From Rhodobacteraceae bacterium CCMM004 (lineage in GTDB: Bacteria > Pseudomonadota > Alphaproteobacteria > Rhodobacterales > Rhodobacteraceae): a DNA stretch of 64,000 nucleotides. Shown here one piece after another: positions 35,746 through 44,637 of this stretch. Position 1 is the first letter of the stretch. Each line of letters starts with the position of its first letter. Below the pieces are notes generated by a model that was not told the origin of the DNA, searched no databases, and was given only the letters and a program-made list of their open reading frames with translations. The position numbers and the translations under genes were made by a program. Location: NCBI GenBank assembly GCA_004005435.1, contig RZWH01000004.1:131501-195500 (forward strand), in the 5' to 3' direction.

Positions 35746-37347
35746 TTAGTTTTTCTCGATCAAGGGATAGTAGGCGCGGAACGCATTCCACTTCCACGTC
35801 TTGACCGAGTCGCTCAGCGCCGCCGTATCCAGCAGTTGGAACGAGTAGGCGAAGGGCCCGGTCTGCATGTGATCGCGCTGGATCTCCTTATACATCTCGA
35901 TTTGCTTGGCCTCGTCGCGCTCGAACAGGGCGTCATCGACGCGCTGATTGAAGTCCTCGCTGAACCACGACGCGCGCCAGGTCGGGAACATGGTCAACGC
36001 CGCCTCCTCCGAGTTGTCGGGGTTCACCGCATGGCGCGACAGCATCCCGTGGGCATGGGGAACGGCGGTCTGCCAGGACAGCATGATCGTGTCGAACTCA
36101 CGCCCACGGAAGGCCGAGAAGAGCTGGGCGTTCGCCATTTGCTCGATCTCCAGGTCGATGCCGACCTTGGCCGCGTTCTCCTGCACATGCTGCGCGATGG
36201 GCGAGGCGTAGGGCAGCGTGCCGATGAACAGACGCGCGGAGAACCCGTCGCCATAGCCCGCCTCGGTCAAGAGCGACTGCGCCTTTTCCAAGTCGAGCGA
36301 GAACGGCTGACCCTCGGCCTCGTCCAAGGCACCCAGCGCGCCCAGGGGCACGACGCTGGCCCGCGGCATCCCGAGGAAGGCCATGACCGTATCGGCCATC
36401 CCGTCGTAGTCCATCAGATACTTGAAGGCGAGCCGGACGCGGTCGTCGGCGAACCGCTCATCGGCACTGTTGAAGCCCATGTAGTAGAGCTGGTGCATCG
36501 GCGTCGAGGCGACCTCGATGTCCGGGTTCTCGTTCAGATCGCGCAGATCCTCGGCGCCCAGATCGCGCGCCACGTCGATGTCGCCCTGCTCCAGCAGCAG
36601 GCGCTGCGCCTGCGCCTCGGCCACGTGGCGGATGATGATGCGCTTCACGTTGGGCGGGGTGCCGTGGTAGTTTTCGTTGGCCTCCAGGACCACCGCCTCG
36701 CCCGCGTTCCACTGGCGCAGCGCATAGGGCCCGACACAGGCACTGTTGGTGGTGAGGTAGCCGTTGCCGAAATCGCCGTCGACCTCTTCGCCCATCAGGA
36801 GTTCGCTATCCAGCACATTCGCCACCCGGTTCGACGCGACGGCCTGAAGGATCAGCGCGGTGGGATAGGGCCGCGACAGGTTCATTTCGAACGTGGTGTC
36901 GTCGATCGCGACAAAGTCGGCCTCGGCATTTTCGGCGACGAAGCCGAACTCGGTCAGCGTGGCGGCATTGCCGAAGCCCAGCTTCAGCACCCGCTGCATG
37001 GACCACGCCACGTCCTCTGCGGTGACCGGGTTGCCCGAGGGGAACACCGCGTTGTCGACCAGGTTGAAGGTGATCTTCATCCCGTCTTCGGAGACCGTCC
37101 AGTCCTTGGCGATGGCCGGGACCACCGCGGACTCGTCCTCGGGGTCGATGGCGACCAGGCTGTCGCAGATGTTGAGGATGATCTCGTTGGTGACCACCTC
37201 GCCGATCTGGGCGGGATCGAAGGTGCTGATCGCGTCGATGTTGCGCGCCATGACCAGCGTATCGGGCGGCGTTTCGGCAAACGCGGGCGCGACGCCGGCG
37301 AACGCCGTCACGGCCACGCATCCCGCAAGGTTCCTATAGGTTTTCAC
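35746..37347 (-). CDS. Peptide-type ABC transporter substrate-binding protein (SBP_bac_5, DppA-like)
   Basis: A 533-residue periplasmic protein. I chose GTG 37347, which opens a signal peptide (VKTYRNLAGCVAVTAFAGVAPAFA) and has GGGGGA 8 bases upstream; the frame continues to an earlier start at 37419 that would add a polar leader before the signal sequence. The family landmarks are LVMARNIDAISTFDPAQIGEVVTNEII, VFPSGNPVTAEDVAWSMQRVL, YFMGFN-like YYMGFNSADERFADDRVRLAFKYLMDYDGMA and SWQTAVPHAHGMLSRHAVN. It is the first gene of the transporter operon. Ligand not deducible. Confidence 0.93.
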   Translation of the reverse strand: MKTYRNLAGCVAVTAFAGVAPAFAETPPDTLVMARNIDAISTFDPAQIGEVVTNEIILNICDSLVAIDPEDESAVVPAIAKDWTVSEDGMKITFNLVDNAVFPSGNPVTAEDVAWSMQRVLKLGFGNAATLTEFGFVAENAEADFVAIDDTTFEMNLSRPYPTALILQAVASNRVANVLDSELLMGEEVDGDFGNGYLTTNSACVGPYALRQWNAGEAVVLEANENYHGTPPNVKRIIIRHVAEAQAQRLLLEQGDIDVARDLGAEDLRDLNENPDIEVASTPMHQLYYMGFNSADERFADDRVRLAFKYLMDYDGMADTVMAFLGMPRASVVPLGALGALDEAEGQPFSLDLEKAQSLLTEAGYGDGFSARLFIGTLPYASPIAQHVQENAAKVGIDLEIEQMANAQLFSAFRGREFDTIMLSWQTAVPHAHGMLSRHAVNPDNSEEAALTMFPTWRASWFSEDFNQRVDDALFERDEAKQIEMYKEIQRDHMQTGPFAYSFQLLDTAALSDSVKTWKWNAFRAYYPLIEKN

Positions 37348-37432
37348 GGTCGATTTCCCCCTGTGTGAAAATTTTTGCTCATTCTTCGGAGCAGGCGCGT
37401 GTTTCCCGAGACGGGACACTTGTGCTCTCTAT

Positions 37433-37468
37433 ATTGTATGACAATACATAGGCCATAAGGGCAGTCAA
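37433..37468 (-). promoter_or_regulatory. Transporter promoter with overlapping GntR/FCD-type operator
   Basis: The palindrome ATTGT-ATG-ACAAT (37433-37445) contains TTGTATGACAA, an exact fit to the TnGTnnnACnA pattern of FadR/FCD regulators. On the minus strand TTGACT (37468-37463) and TATTGT (37446-37441), 16 bases apart, form a plausible promoter whose -10 is covered by the palindrome. It lies 86 bp before the binding-protein start and 97 bp before the divergent fusion peptidase, so one bound regulator could block both. Confidence 0.62.
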
Positions 37469-37542
37469 GAAAAGATAAACCGCCGCTGCCGGGACCAGGA
37501 CCGCGCCGTCGCCTATCCGGCGCACATCTCAAGGGGACAACG

Positions 37543-40317
37543 ATGAACAACGAGGCACTTTACCCGCCGATCCAGCCCTTCGCGACCCATCGCCTCGCGG
37601 TCGATTCCCCCCATGTTCTGTATGTCGAGGAATCGGGAAACCCCTTCGGCATACCGGTGGTGTTTCTGCATGGCGGGCCCGGCGCCGGGAGCAAACCGGC
37701 GCAGCGGCGCAGCTTCGATCCCGCCCGCTATCGCATCGTCCTGTTCGACCAGCGGGGGTGCGGCCGCTCCACCCCGTCGGCCGAGTTGCAGGGGAACGAC
37801 ACCCAGGCGTTGATCGCCGATATCGAGAGGGTTCGCGCGCATCTGGGCATCGACCGCTGGATGGTCGCGGGCGGCTCCTGGGGCAGCCTGCTGAGCCTGG
37901 CCTATGCCATCGCCCATCCCGACCGATGCAGCGCGCTGCGGGTGCATGGCATCCTGCTGGGCCGGCCCGAGGAGGTGCGGTTCTGGTATCATGGGATCGG
38001 AACCCTGTTCCCCGACGCCTTTGAGGACTACGCCGGCCATGTCCGGCCCGACGAGCGGGACGACCTACTGACCGCGTATTACACCCGCCTGATCGACCCC
38101 GATCCCCAGGTGCACATCCCCACCGCCCAGGTACTGCGCGGGTTCTCCGCCCGCACGCAGACCCTGCTGCCCAGCGCGGCGCACGTGTCGGCCCTGTCGC
38201 AGCCGAAGGCAATGTTGGAATGCTCGCGGCTCTTTGCCCATTACTGCGTCAACGGGTTCTTCCTCCCCGAAAACCACATCCTCGACAACATCGACCGTAT
38301 CCGTCACCTGCCCTGCGAGATCGTGCAGGGCCGCTACGACGTGGTGACCGCGATGACGAGCGCGTGGGATCTGCACCGCGCCTGGCCAGAGGCGCGGTTT
38401 ACAGTGGTCGACCTGGCCAACCATGTGGCCACCCCCGAGGCGCCGGACCTGTCCACGGCGCTGCGCGCCGCCTCCGACAGGCTGGCCGACGGGCCCGACC
38501 TGCCGCCCATCGAGAGCTATCTCGCCGCGCGCGCGCACCACTCGCCTGCGGTGTCCGAGGATGGCGCGGTCATGGCCTGGCTGTCGGACGAAACCGGGTT
38601 CGATCAGATCTGGTCGCGCGATCTGACCGACCCCGACGCTCCGGCGGTCCTGCGCACCTGTCTCTCCGAACGGGTCTGCGGCTTTGCCTTTCGCCCCGGC
38701 AGCCGGGACCTCCTGTTCACCACCGACGCCGGCGGCAACGAGCATTTCCAACTCCATCTCCTGCGCGAGGGGGCCGCGGCGCCAGACGCCCTGACCGAGG
38801 CGCCGGGCGTCGTGCACAACTGGGGCTGCTTCGATGCGTCCGGCGGGCGCATCGCCTATGCCAGCAACGCCGTCGATCCCACGGCGATGCAAATCCACCT
38901 GCGCGATCTCGACAGTGGCAAGGACGAGGTGATCCTGACCGGCCCCGGCTATCGCACGCCCCGCGCCTTCACCCCCGACGGCACGGCGCTGCTGGTCGAG
39001 GACAACCGCGACGGCATGTTCGACGCGGCCCTCGATCTGGTGCCGCTGGATGGCGGTGCGGCGACATCCCTGCTCCCCGGCAATCAAGGGCACGGCAGGG
39101 GTGCGCACATCAACGCCACGCGCTGGGTCGACAAGGGCGCGCGGCTGCTGGCGGCCACGGACCACGGGCAGAGCTTTCACGGGCTCGCCCAGATCGACGC
39201 CGAGAGCGGCGCGCTCGCCTGGCTGGCACAGCCCGCCGGGGACGTGGAGGCGATGGCCGTCGACCGCGCACAAGAGACCGTCGCCTATGCCTGGAACGAC
39301 GAGGGTTACAGCCGCCTGGTCCTGCTCGACCGCACGACGGGCGCCGAGACCGAGCTGGCCCTGCCCGAGCCCGGCCGGGTGACGACTCTGCTCTTCGCGC
39401 CGGACCAGGCGGCGGTGATCGTCGCGCTGGCCCGGTTCCGCGGGCCGTCGCGGATCCTGCGGATCGCCCGCGACGGCGGAGCCGCGGACATCCTGTGCCA
39501 GGGCGACACCGTCCTGGCGAAAGAGGACACGGTCGAACCCACCATCGAACGGTTTTCCAGTTTCGACGGTGCCGAAGTGCCCGCCTTCGTCTTCACCCCG
39601 CGCACCCCGGCCCCGCCCGAGGGACGGCCGGTGTTCTTCATCGTGCACGGCGGGCCGGAGTCGCAATACGCGGCGCATTGGCGATCCGACGCCCAGTATC
39701 TGGCCCGGCGCGGGTGGCTCGTCGTTGCGCCGAACGTGCGCGGCTCGACCGGCTACGGGCGCGCGTGGCAGGCGGCCGACGATCTGGAGCTGCGCATGGA
39801 CCCGGTGCGCGACCTCAAGGCGATCCGCGATGCGGTCGCGGCGCGCGCCGATGTCGATGACCGGCGCATGGTCGTTTCGGGGCAGAGCTATGGCGGCTTC
39901 ATGGTCCTGGCCGCGATCACCGAGTATCCCGACGACTGGTGCGCGGCGGTCGATTTCTACGGCATCGCCGATTTCAACACCTTGCTGGCCGCGACCGGCC
40001 CCTGGCGGCGCAAGCTGCGCGCGGTGGAGTATGGCGACCCCGACACCGAGGCGGGCCGCGCGATGTTGGCCGAACTGTCGCCCTATCGAAAGGTGGGCGG
40101 CATCCGCACCCCGCTGTTTCTGGCCCATGGCGGCGACGATCCCCGCGTCACCCCCGCCGAGAGCGAGCTGGTCTATGCCGCGCTCATCGGCCGGGGCCAT
40201 GACTGCGAACTGATCCGCATCGACCACGAAGGGCATGGCTTCGTGCGGCTGAAGAACCGCCAAAAGGTCTTTGGCGCCATGATGCGGTTTGTCGAAACCC
40301 GTGCGAGGAGTGCGTGA
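37543..40317 (+). CDS. Proline iminopeptidase fused to S9 acylaminoacyl-type peptidase
   Basis: A 924-residue fusion of two complete serine peptidases. Residues 1-315 are a proline iminopeptidase (S33): HGGPGAGS, FDQRGCGRS, nucleophile S112 in GGSWGS, D266 in GRYDVV and H294 in LANHVATPEA. Residues 318-680 form a beta-propeller-like region starting PPIESYLAARAHHSPAVSEDG; residues about 690-924 are the S9 catalytic domain with S782 in GQSYGG, D866 in HGGDDPR and H898 in DHEGHGF. Both triads look intact. No signal peptide, so cytoplasmic. Each half normally occurs alone. The gene is divergent from a peptide transporter and overlaps an amidase gene, which suggests stepwise breakdown of imported peptides. 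Confidence 0.9.
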   Translation: MNNEALYPPIQPFATHRLAVDSPHVLYVEESGNPFGIPVVFLHGGPGAGSKPAQRRSFDPARYRIVLFDQRGCGRSTPSAELQGNDTQALIADIERVRAHLGIDRWMVAGGSWGSLLSLAYAIAHPDRCSALRVHGILLGRPEEVRFWYHGIGTLFPDAFEDYAGHVRPDERDDLLTAYYTRLIDPDPQVHIPTAQVLRGFSARTQTLLPSAAHVSALSQPKAMLECSRLFAHYCVNGFFLPENHILDNIDRIRHLPCEIVQGRYDVVTAMTSAWDLHRAWPEARFTVVDLANHVATPEAPDLSTALRAASDRLADGPDLPPIESYLAARAHHSPAVSEDGAVMAWLSDETGFDQIWSRDLTDPDAPAVLRTCLSERVCGFAFRPGSRDLLFTTDAGGNEHFQLHLLREGAAAPDALTEAPGVVHNWGCFDASGGRIAYASNAVDPTAMQIHLRDLDSGKDEVILTGPGYRTPRAFTPDGTALLVEDNRDGMFDAALDLVPLDGGAATSLLPGNQGHGRGAHINATRWVDKGARLLAATDHGQSFHGLAQIDAESGALAWLAQPAGDVEAMAVDRAQETVAYAWNDEGYSRLVLLDRTTGAETELALPEPGRVTTLLFAPDQAAVIVALARFRGPSRILRIARDGGAADILCQGDTVLAKEDTVEPTIERFSSFDGAEVPAFVFTPRTPAPPEGRPVFFIVHGGPESQYAAHWRSDAQYLARRGWLVVAPNVRGSTGYGRAWQAADDLELRMDPVRDLKAIRDAVAARADVDDRRMVVSGQSYGGFMVLAAITEYPDDWCAAVDFYGIADFNTLLAATGPWRRKLRAVEYGDPDTEAGRAMLAELSPYRKVGGIRTPLFLAHGGDDPRVTPAESELVYAALIGRGHDCELIRIDHEGHGFVRLKNRQKVFGAMMRFVETRARSA

Positions 40318-41960
40318 TGGACCGGCCCGAGATCACTCCCGAGACCATTGCCGGCGCCGAGCCGTTGGCCGGCGTCTCCTATACCGAGGCCCAGCGTGCG
40401 CAGATCGCGGCGCTCCTGCCCGAGCAGATGGACGCGACCCGCCGGCTGCGCGCGATGGGCATCGGCAACGGGGTGCCGATGGCCTGTCGCTTCGATCCGC
40501 GCCTGCCCGGGTTTCGGATGCCCGACCTTTCCGACACCCAGGTCTACAGCGCCACCGATCCCGGCCCCCTGCCCGACGATCCCGCCAACATCGCCTTTGC
40601 CCCGGTTACGCGGCTGTCGGCCTGGCTCGCCAGCGGCGCCATCGACAGTGTCCGGCTGACCGAGATCTACCTCGACCGGATCGACCGGATCGCTCCGGCA
40701 CTCCGCTGCATGGCCACCGTCACCCCCGATCTGGCGCGGGCCGAGGCGGAAGAGGCCGACGCCCGGCGCGCCCGCGGCGACATCCCCGGCCCGCTTCTCG
40801 GCGTGCCCTATGTGGTCAAGGACCTTTTCGACACCGCGGGGATCGCCACCGGTTGGGGCGCCGAGCCCTATCGCGACCGGGTGCCCGACGAGGATGCCGA
40901 AGTCGTCTGCCGGATGCGCGCCGCAGGCGCCGTGCTGCTGGGCAAGTCCTCGCTGGGTGCGCTCGCGCGCAACGACGTGTGGTATGGCGGTCGCACCAGC
41001 AATCCGTGGAACCCCGACGAGGGCTCCAGCGGATCGAGCGCGGGGTCTGCCGCGGCGACGGCGGCCGGGCTCTGCGGATTTGCCATCGGGACCGAGACGC
41101 TGGGCTCCATCGTGACGCCGTCGCAGCGCTGCGGCACCACGGGGTTGCGCCCGACCTTCGGCCGGGTGTCGCGCCGCGGCGCCATGGTCCTGGCCGCCAC
41201 GCTGGACAAGGCCGGCCCGATCTGCCGGGCGGTCGAGGACACGGCGATGGTCCTGGCGGCGCTCAACGGCGCCGATTCCGACGACCGCGGGTCCATCGCC
41301 GCGCCGTTCCATTTCAACGCCAACGACGGCGTGGAGGGCCTGCGCCTCGGCTACCTGCCCGAGGCGTTCGGCGAGGGCGCGACGGCGACCGACCGCCACG
41401 CCCTGGAGACCGCGCGCGGGCTCGGCTGCACGGTGGTCGAGGCGGCTCTGCCCGATCTGCCCTACGACGCGCTCCGCAACATTCTGATGGCCGAGGCGGC
41501 GGCGAATTTCGAGGAGCTGACCTTCAGCGGTCGTGACGAACTGCTGACGGTGCAGACCGACGAGGCGTGGCCCAACACCTTTCGCCGCGCGCGATTCCTG
41601 TCGGCGCCGGATCACGTGCAACTGGACAAGCTGCGCTACCTGACGATGCAGGCGCTGGACGGGCTGTTCCGGGAGGTCGACGTTTTGATCGGCCCGCTGT
41701 CGACCGGGCCGATGCTCGTCGCGTCGAACTTTACAGGGCATCCGTGCCTGCACCTCCGCGCCGGGTTCGCCGATCGTCCCAGCCGCCCGCCGTTCGGCCC
41801 CGACCGCCCGGCCGAGCCGGGGGAGCCGCTCTACACGGTCCCCATGGGCATCTCGCTGTGGTCGGGGCTGTTCCGCGAGGACCGGATCCTGTCGCTGGGC
41901 CTGGCGCTGGAGCGCGCGCTGGGCGTGGCCGACCGGAGGCCGCCCACCGCCGCGGTGTAG
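40317..41960 (+). CDS. Amidase signature family protein
   Basis: A 547-residue amidase. The Ser-cisSer-Lys triad is visible: Lys in VVKDLFDTAGI (about residue 168), cis-Ser in the GSSGSSAGSAAATAAG block and nucleophile Ser in GTETLGSIVTPSQRCG. It hydrolyses a carboxamide or C-terminal amide; GatA function is unlikely because no gatB/gatC is near. The ATG at 40317 shares one base with the peptidase stop and has GAGGAG 6 bases upstream, so the two are translationally coupled. A preceding in-frame GTG at 40314 is an alternative. Confidence 0.9.
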   Translation: MDRPEITPETIAGAEPLAGVSYTEAQRAQIAALLPEQMDATRRLRAMGIGNGVPMACRFDPRLPGFRMPDLSDTQVYSATDPGPLPDDPANIAFAPVTRLSAWLASGAIDSVRLTEIYLDRIDRIAPALRCMATVTPDLARAEAEEADARRARGDIPGPLLGVPYVVKDLFDTAGIATGWGAEPYRDRVPDEDAEVVCRMRAAGAVLLGKSSLGALARNDVWYGGRTSNPWNPDEGSSGSSAGSAAATAAGLCGFAIGTETLGSIVTPSQRCGTTGLRPTFGRVSRRGAMVLAATLDKAGPICRAVEDTAMVLAALNGADSDDRGSIAAPFHFNANDGVEGLRLGYLPEAFGEGATATDRHALETARGLGCTVVEAALPDLPYDALRNILMAEAAANFEELTFSGRDELLTVQTDEAWPNTFRRARFLSAPDHVQLDKLRYLTMQALDGLFREVDVLIGPLSTGPMLVASNFTGHPCLHLRAGFADRPSRPPFGPDRPAEPGEPLYTVPMGISLWSGLFREDRILSLGLALERALGVADRRPPTAAV

Positions 41961-41970
41961 GGCGCTCGGC

Positions 41971-42933
41971 TCAGCCCGTCCCGGCCAGCATCCCCTCGAC
42001 CAACCGCTGCACCCGCAGCGCCTCTTGGGGGGTGGCCAGGGGGTGCGGCTGGCCCTTCAGGCACAACGCCAGCGCGTCGAGTTGCGCCCGGAGGCTGGTC
42101 GCGCGGGTGTCCGCGGGCGCATCGCCCAGGGGCGCGAAGGGGCCGCCGTCCGACCGCGTCAGGATGCTGAACTCGCTGATGCGATAGCTGGCGCGGGTGC
42201 CCTTGAAGGTGACCTCTTGCCGATCCGGCTGCGCCCCGCCGACGCTGATCATCACGCTCACGGGAACGCCCGCGGCGGTTTCGAGCCGGGCCAGCAAATG
42301 GGTTTCGCAGAGGGCGGGATCCTCTGGGTAGGCCGGTTTCGCCCACACGAGCGTCAAGGGCCCGACGATCCGCTCGGAGAAGAACAGGAAATGCGACAGG
42401 ACCTCACGCGTCGGTCCGCCCTCGGCGCGAAACCGCAGCCAGTCCGCGGACCGCTGCCAGGCGCGTGGCCAGGCCGGGTAGGTCACGACGATGTCCACCC
42501 CGACGACATCGCCCATGGCGCCGGACCCCGCGGCCTCGGACACCTTGGCCAGGGCGGTCCCGGCCGCCTGGGTGAAGTTGACTGCGGCGGGCACACCGTG
42601 CCGCTCCAACTCGGCCACCAGAGCCTCGCTCTCCGCCACGTCGACGCCCAGGGGTTTTTCCAGGAACAGCGCCTTGCCCGCGGCGGCGGCCTCCAGCGCA
42701 TAGGTTTTGCGCGGCTGCGGCGGACAGGCCAGGTAGATCAGATCGGCCGCCGCGATGGCGGCCTCTGCGCTGGCCGCAACCGTGGCCTCGGGCGCCAGAT
42801 CACGGGCGGCGGCCCAAGTGCCCTCGTCGGGATCCCAGAGGACGGCCGGAGAAAACTCGTCATGCGGCTGCATGTGTTCGAGCATCCGTCGCCCCATGAT
42901 GCCCAAACCGATGATCGCTGTCTTGGTCGCCAT
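41971..42933 (-). CDS. Gfo/Idh/MocA family NAD(P)-dependent oxidoreductase
   Basis: A 320-residue protein. The N-terminal Rossmann domain has TAIIGLGIMGRRMLEHMQPHDEF, LIYLACPPQPRKTYALEAAAAGKALFLEKPLGVDVAE (the EKP motif with catalytic lysine) and NFTQAAGTALAKV. The C-terminal domain carries REVLSHFLFFSERIVGPL, with the histidine usual at the active site. It probably oxidises a sugar or cyclitol. It is convergent with the amidase (10 bp apart) and downstream of rsmB on the same strand at 142 bp. I could not assign a substrate. Confidence 0.86.
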   Translation of the reverse strand: MATKTAIIGLGIMGRRMLEHMQPHDEFSPAVLWDPDEGTWAAARDLAPEATVAASAEAAIAAADLIYLACPPQPRKTYALEAAAAGKALFLEKPLGVDVAESEALVAELERHGVPAAVNFTQAAGTALAKVSEAAGSGAMGDVVGVDIVVTYPAWPRAWQRSADWLRFRAEGGPTREVLSHFLFFSERIVGPLTLVWAKPAYPEDPALCETHLLARLETAAGVPVSVMISVGGAQPDRQEVTFKGTRASYRISEFSILTRSDGGPFAPLGDAPADTRATSLRAQLDALALCLKGQPHPLATPQEALRVQRLVEGMLAGTG

Positions 42934-43075
42934 GCGCTGTCGCCTCGTGTCGCGGGTGGTTTCTGAGGGTGCCGGGCGGCGCGTGCTACGGTGGCCGCCC
43001 CCTGCGGGATGTGCCATCTCGGCGGCCCGTGTGCAAATCGCCGCCGAGACGGGCGCGGATCTCCCAGCCGGTCCG

Positions 43076-44353
43076 TTATCGCCCCGGTGTCTCGAAGCGC
43101 ACCGCATAGAACCCGTCCATCCCCCCCGCCTCGGGCCTGCGGTCGGGCCGGAGGCGCAGGCCGCCCTCGGAGCCCAGCCAGTCGGCCGGAACGCCCGCCA
43201 GCGGCCGTGGCGGCGCGACGGTCAGCCCGGGGTGACGGGTCAGGGCGTCCTTCACCTGCTCCTCCCCCTCGTCGATGAGGAGCGAGCAGGTGCAGTAGAT
43301 CAGCCGTCCGCCGGGGCGCAGATGCCCCAGCGCCGCGTCGATCATCCGGGCCTGGAGGGCGAAAAGGTCGGGGAAGTCGTCCGGGCTCTTGGCATAGGGC
43401 AGGTCGGGGTGGCGGCGGATCGTCCCCGTGGCGGTGCACGGCGCGTCGAGCAGCACGGCGTCGAAATCGCCCGCGCCGTCCCAGGTCAGCGCGTCGGCCA
43501 CCACGGTGCGGGCCAGCAGACGGCAGCGCGCCAGGTTTTCGGTCACCCGGGCCATCCGCGCCTCGGAGATGTCGAGCGCGGTCACCTCGGCGCCGGCAGC
43601 GGCCAGTTGCAGGGTCTTGCCCCCCGGCGCGGCGCAGAGGTCGAGGACGCGCTCGCCCGGAGCGGGGTCGAGCAGGCGCACCGGCACAGCCGCCGCGGCG
43701 TCCTGCACCCACCATGCCCCTTCGTCGTAGCCGGGCAGGGCGCTGACCCGGCCCGGGTCGCGCAGACGCACGCTCCCCGTCGGGAGGACCGTGCCGCCCA
43801 GGCGCGACGCCCAGGCCACGGTCTCGGCCGGGACGGTCAGGTCCAGGGGAGCGCCCGCGGCATGTGCCGCCTCCATCGCCGCGACGACGTCCTTGCCGTA
43901 GTCGGCGACCAGCGGTTTGCGCAGCCACTTCGGTAGCCGCGGCAAGGGCAGCGCCTGCCACACCTCGGTGCCCTGGGCCACGGCACGGCGCAGCACGGCG
44001 TTGGCCAGACCGGCCTGCCCCGCCGTGCGCTCGGTCTCGCGCAACAGCGCCACGGCGGCGTTGACCGCACCGTGGGGGGCGGCACCGTCCTGGAACACCT
44101 CGAACAGCGCCAGGCGCAGCGCGTCGTGGGTCCGCTCCCGCGGTTTCATCCTGAGGAACGGCCCCAGCATCCGGTCGGCGCGGTCCTGCCAGCGCAAGGT
44201 TCCGGCGGCCAGGCGCTGGGCCCGCGCGCGGTCCTCGGCAGGCAACTGCGCCGTCAGTTTCGGCGCCGCCTCGGACAGGAGCCGGCCCGCGCGCACCGCG
44301 TCGAGCAGGGTCAGTGCGGCGCGGCGCGGGGCCAGGCCGGCCTCGGGGCCCAT
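43076..44353 (-). CDS. rsmB: 16S rRNA m5C967 methyltransferase RsmB
   Basis: A 425-residue protein with an N-terminal NusB-like RNA-binding domain (LTLLDAVRAGRLLSEAAPKL... WQDRADRMLGPFLRMKPRERTHDALRLALFEVF) and a C-terminal SAM domain: DLCAAPGGKTLQLAAAGAEVTALDIS, the DAPCTATGTIRRHPDL motif with one catalytic Cys, and IYCTCSLLIDEGEEQV with the second. It methylates C967 of 16S rRNA during ribosome assembly. Divergent from the SDHAF4-like gene. Confidence 0.93.
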   Translation of the reverse strand: MGPEAGLAPRRAALTLLDAVRAGRLLSEAAPKLTAQLPAEDRARAQRLAAGTLRWQDRADRMLGPFLRMKPRERTHDALRLALFEVFQDGAAPHGAVNAAVALLRETERTAGQAGLANAVLRRAVAQGTEVWQALPLPRLPKWLRKPLVADYGKDVVAAMEAAHAAGAPLDLTVPAETVAWASRLGGTVLPTGSVRLRDPGRVSALPGYDEGAWWVQDAAAAVPVRLLDPAPGERVLDLCAAPGGKTLQLAAAGAEVTALDISEARMARVTENLARCRLLARTVVADALTWDGAGDFDAVLLDAPCTATGTIRRHPDLPYAKSPDDFPDLFALQARMIDAALGHLRPGGRLIYCTCSLLIDEGEEQVKDALTRHPGLTVAPPRPLAGVPADWLGSEGGLRLRPDRRPEAGGMDGFYAVRFETPGR

Positions 44354-44433
44354 GGGCGTGTCCTTTCGTCCTGGCGCGCCCGGGTTGAGCGGGCCGCCGC
44401 GGGGCGTATATCAAAGGGGCCAAGCGAACAAGG

Positions 44434-44625
44434 ATGCCGCCGATGGACGACGACCGCGACACCGCCGACCTGCCCCCCGCGGCCCGCCGGGCCCTCGCCG
44501 AGGCCGAGTCGCGTCGCAAGACCGCGCCGAAGACCGACCTCCCCCCCGAACTGGGCGGCCGCGACGGGCCCGAGCCGGTGCGCTATGGCGATTGGGAGCG
44601 CAAGGGGATCGCGGTCGACTTCTGA
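44434..44625 (+). CDS. DUF1674 / SDHAF4-like protein
   Basis: A 63-residue protein. The C-terminal motif GRDGPEPVRYGDWERKGIAVDF matches DUF1674, the family of succinate dehydrogenase assembly factor 4, which binds flavinylated SdhA and helps it join SdhB. The N-terminal half is polar and probably unstructured. It is divergent from rsmB, an arrangement seen in related genomes. An ATG three codons further in is an alternative start. Confidence 0.88.
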   Translation: MPPMDDDRDTADLPPAARRALAEAESRRKTAPKTDLPPELGGRDGPEPVRYGDWERKGIAVDF

Positions 44626-44637
44626 CCCGCGGAGGGG

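Noticed and set aside
38430-38560. Possible sequencing error joining two separate peptidase genes
   Set aside because: The frame is continuous, the linker keeps codon use and composition of both halves, and no internal ribosome-binding site with a start codon was found before the S9 part. It still deserves a check against raw reads.
38065-40263. Minus-strand frame of about 730 codons opposite the fusion peptidase
   Set aside because: Antisense shadow; no family features, while both catalytic triads are encoded on the plus strand.
40317-41960. GatA subunit of the tRNA amidotransferase
   Set aside because: No gatB or gatC nearby, the length is greater than that of GatA, and the gene is coupled to a peptidase.
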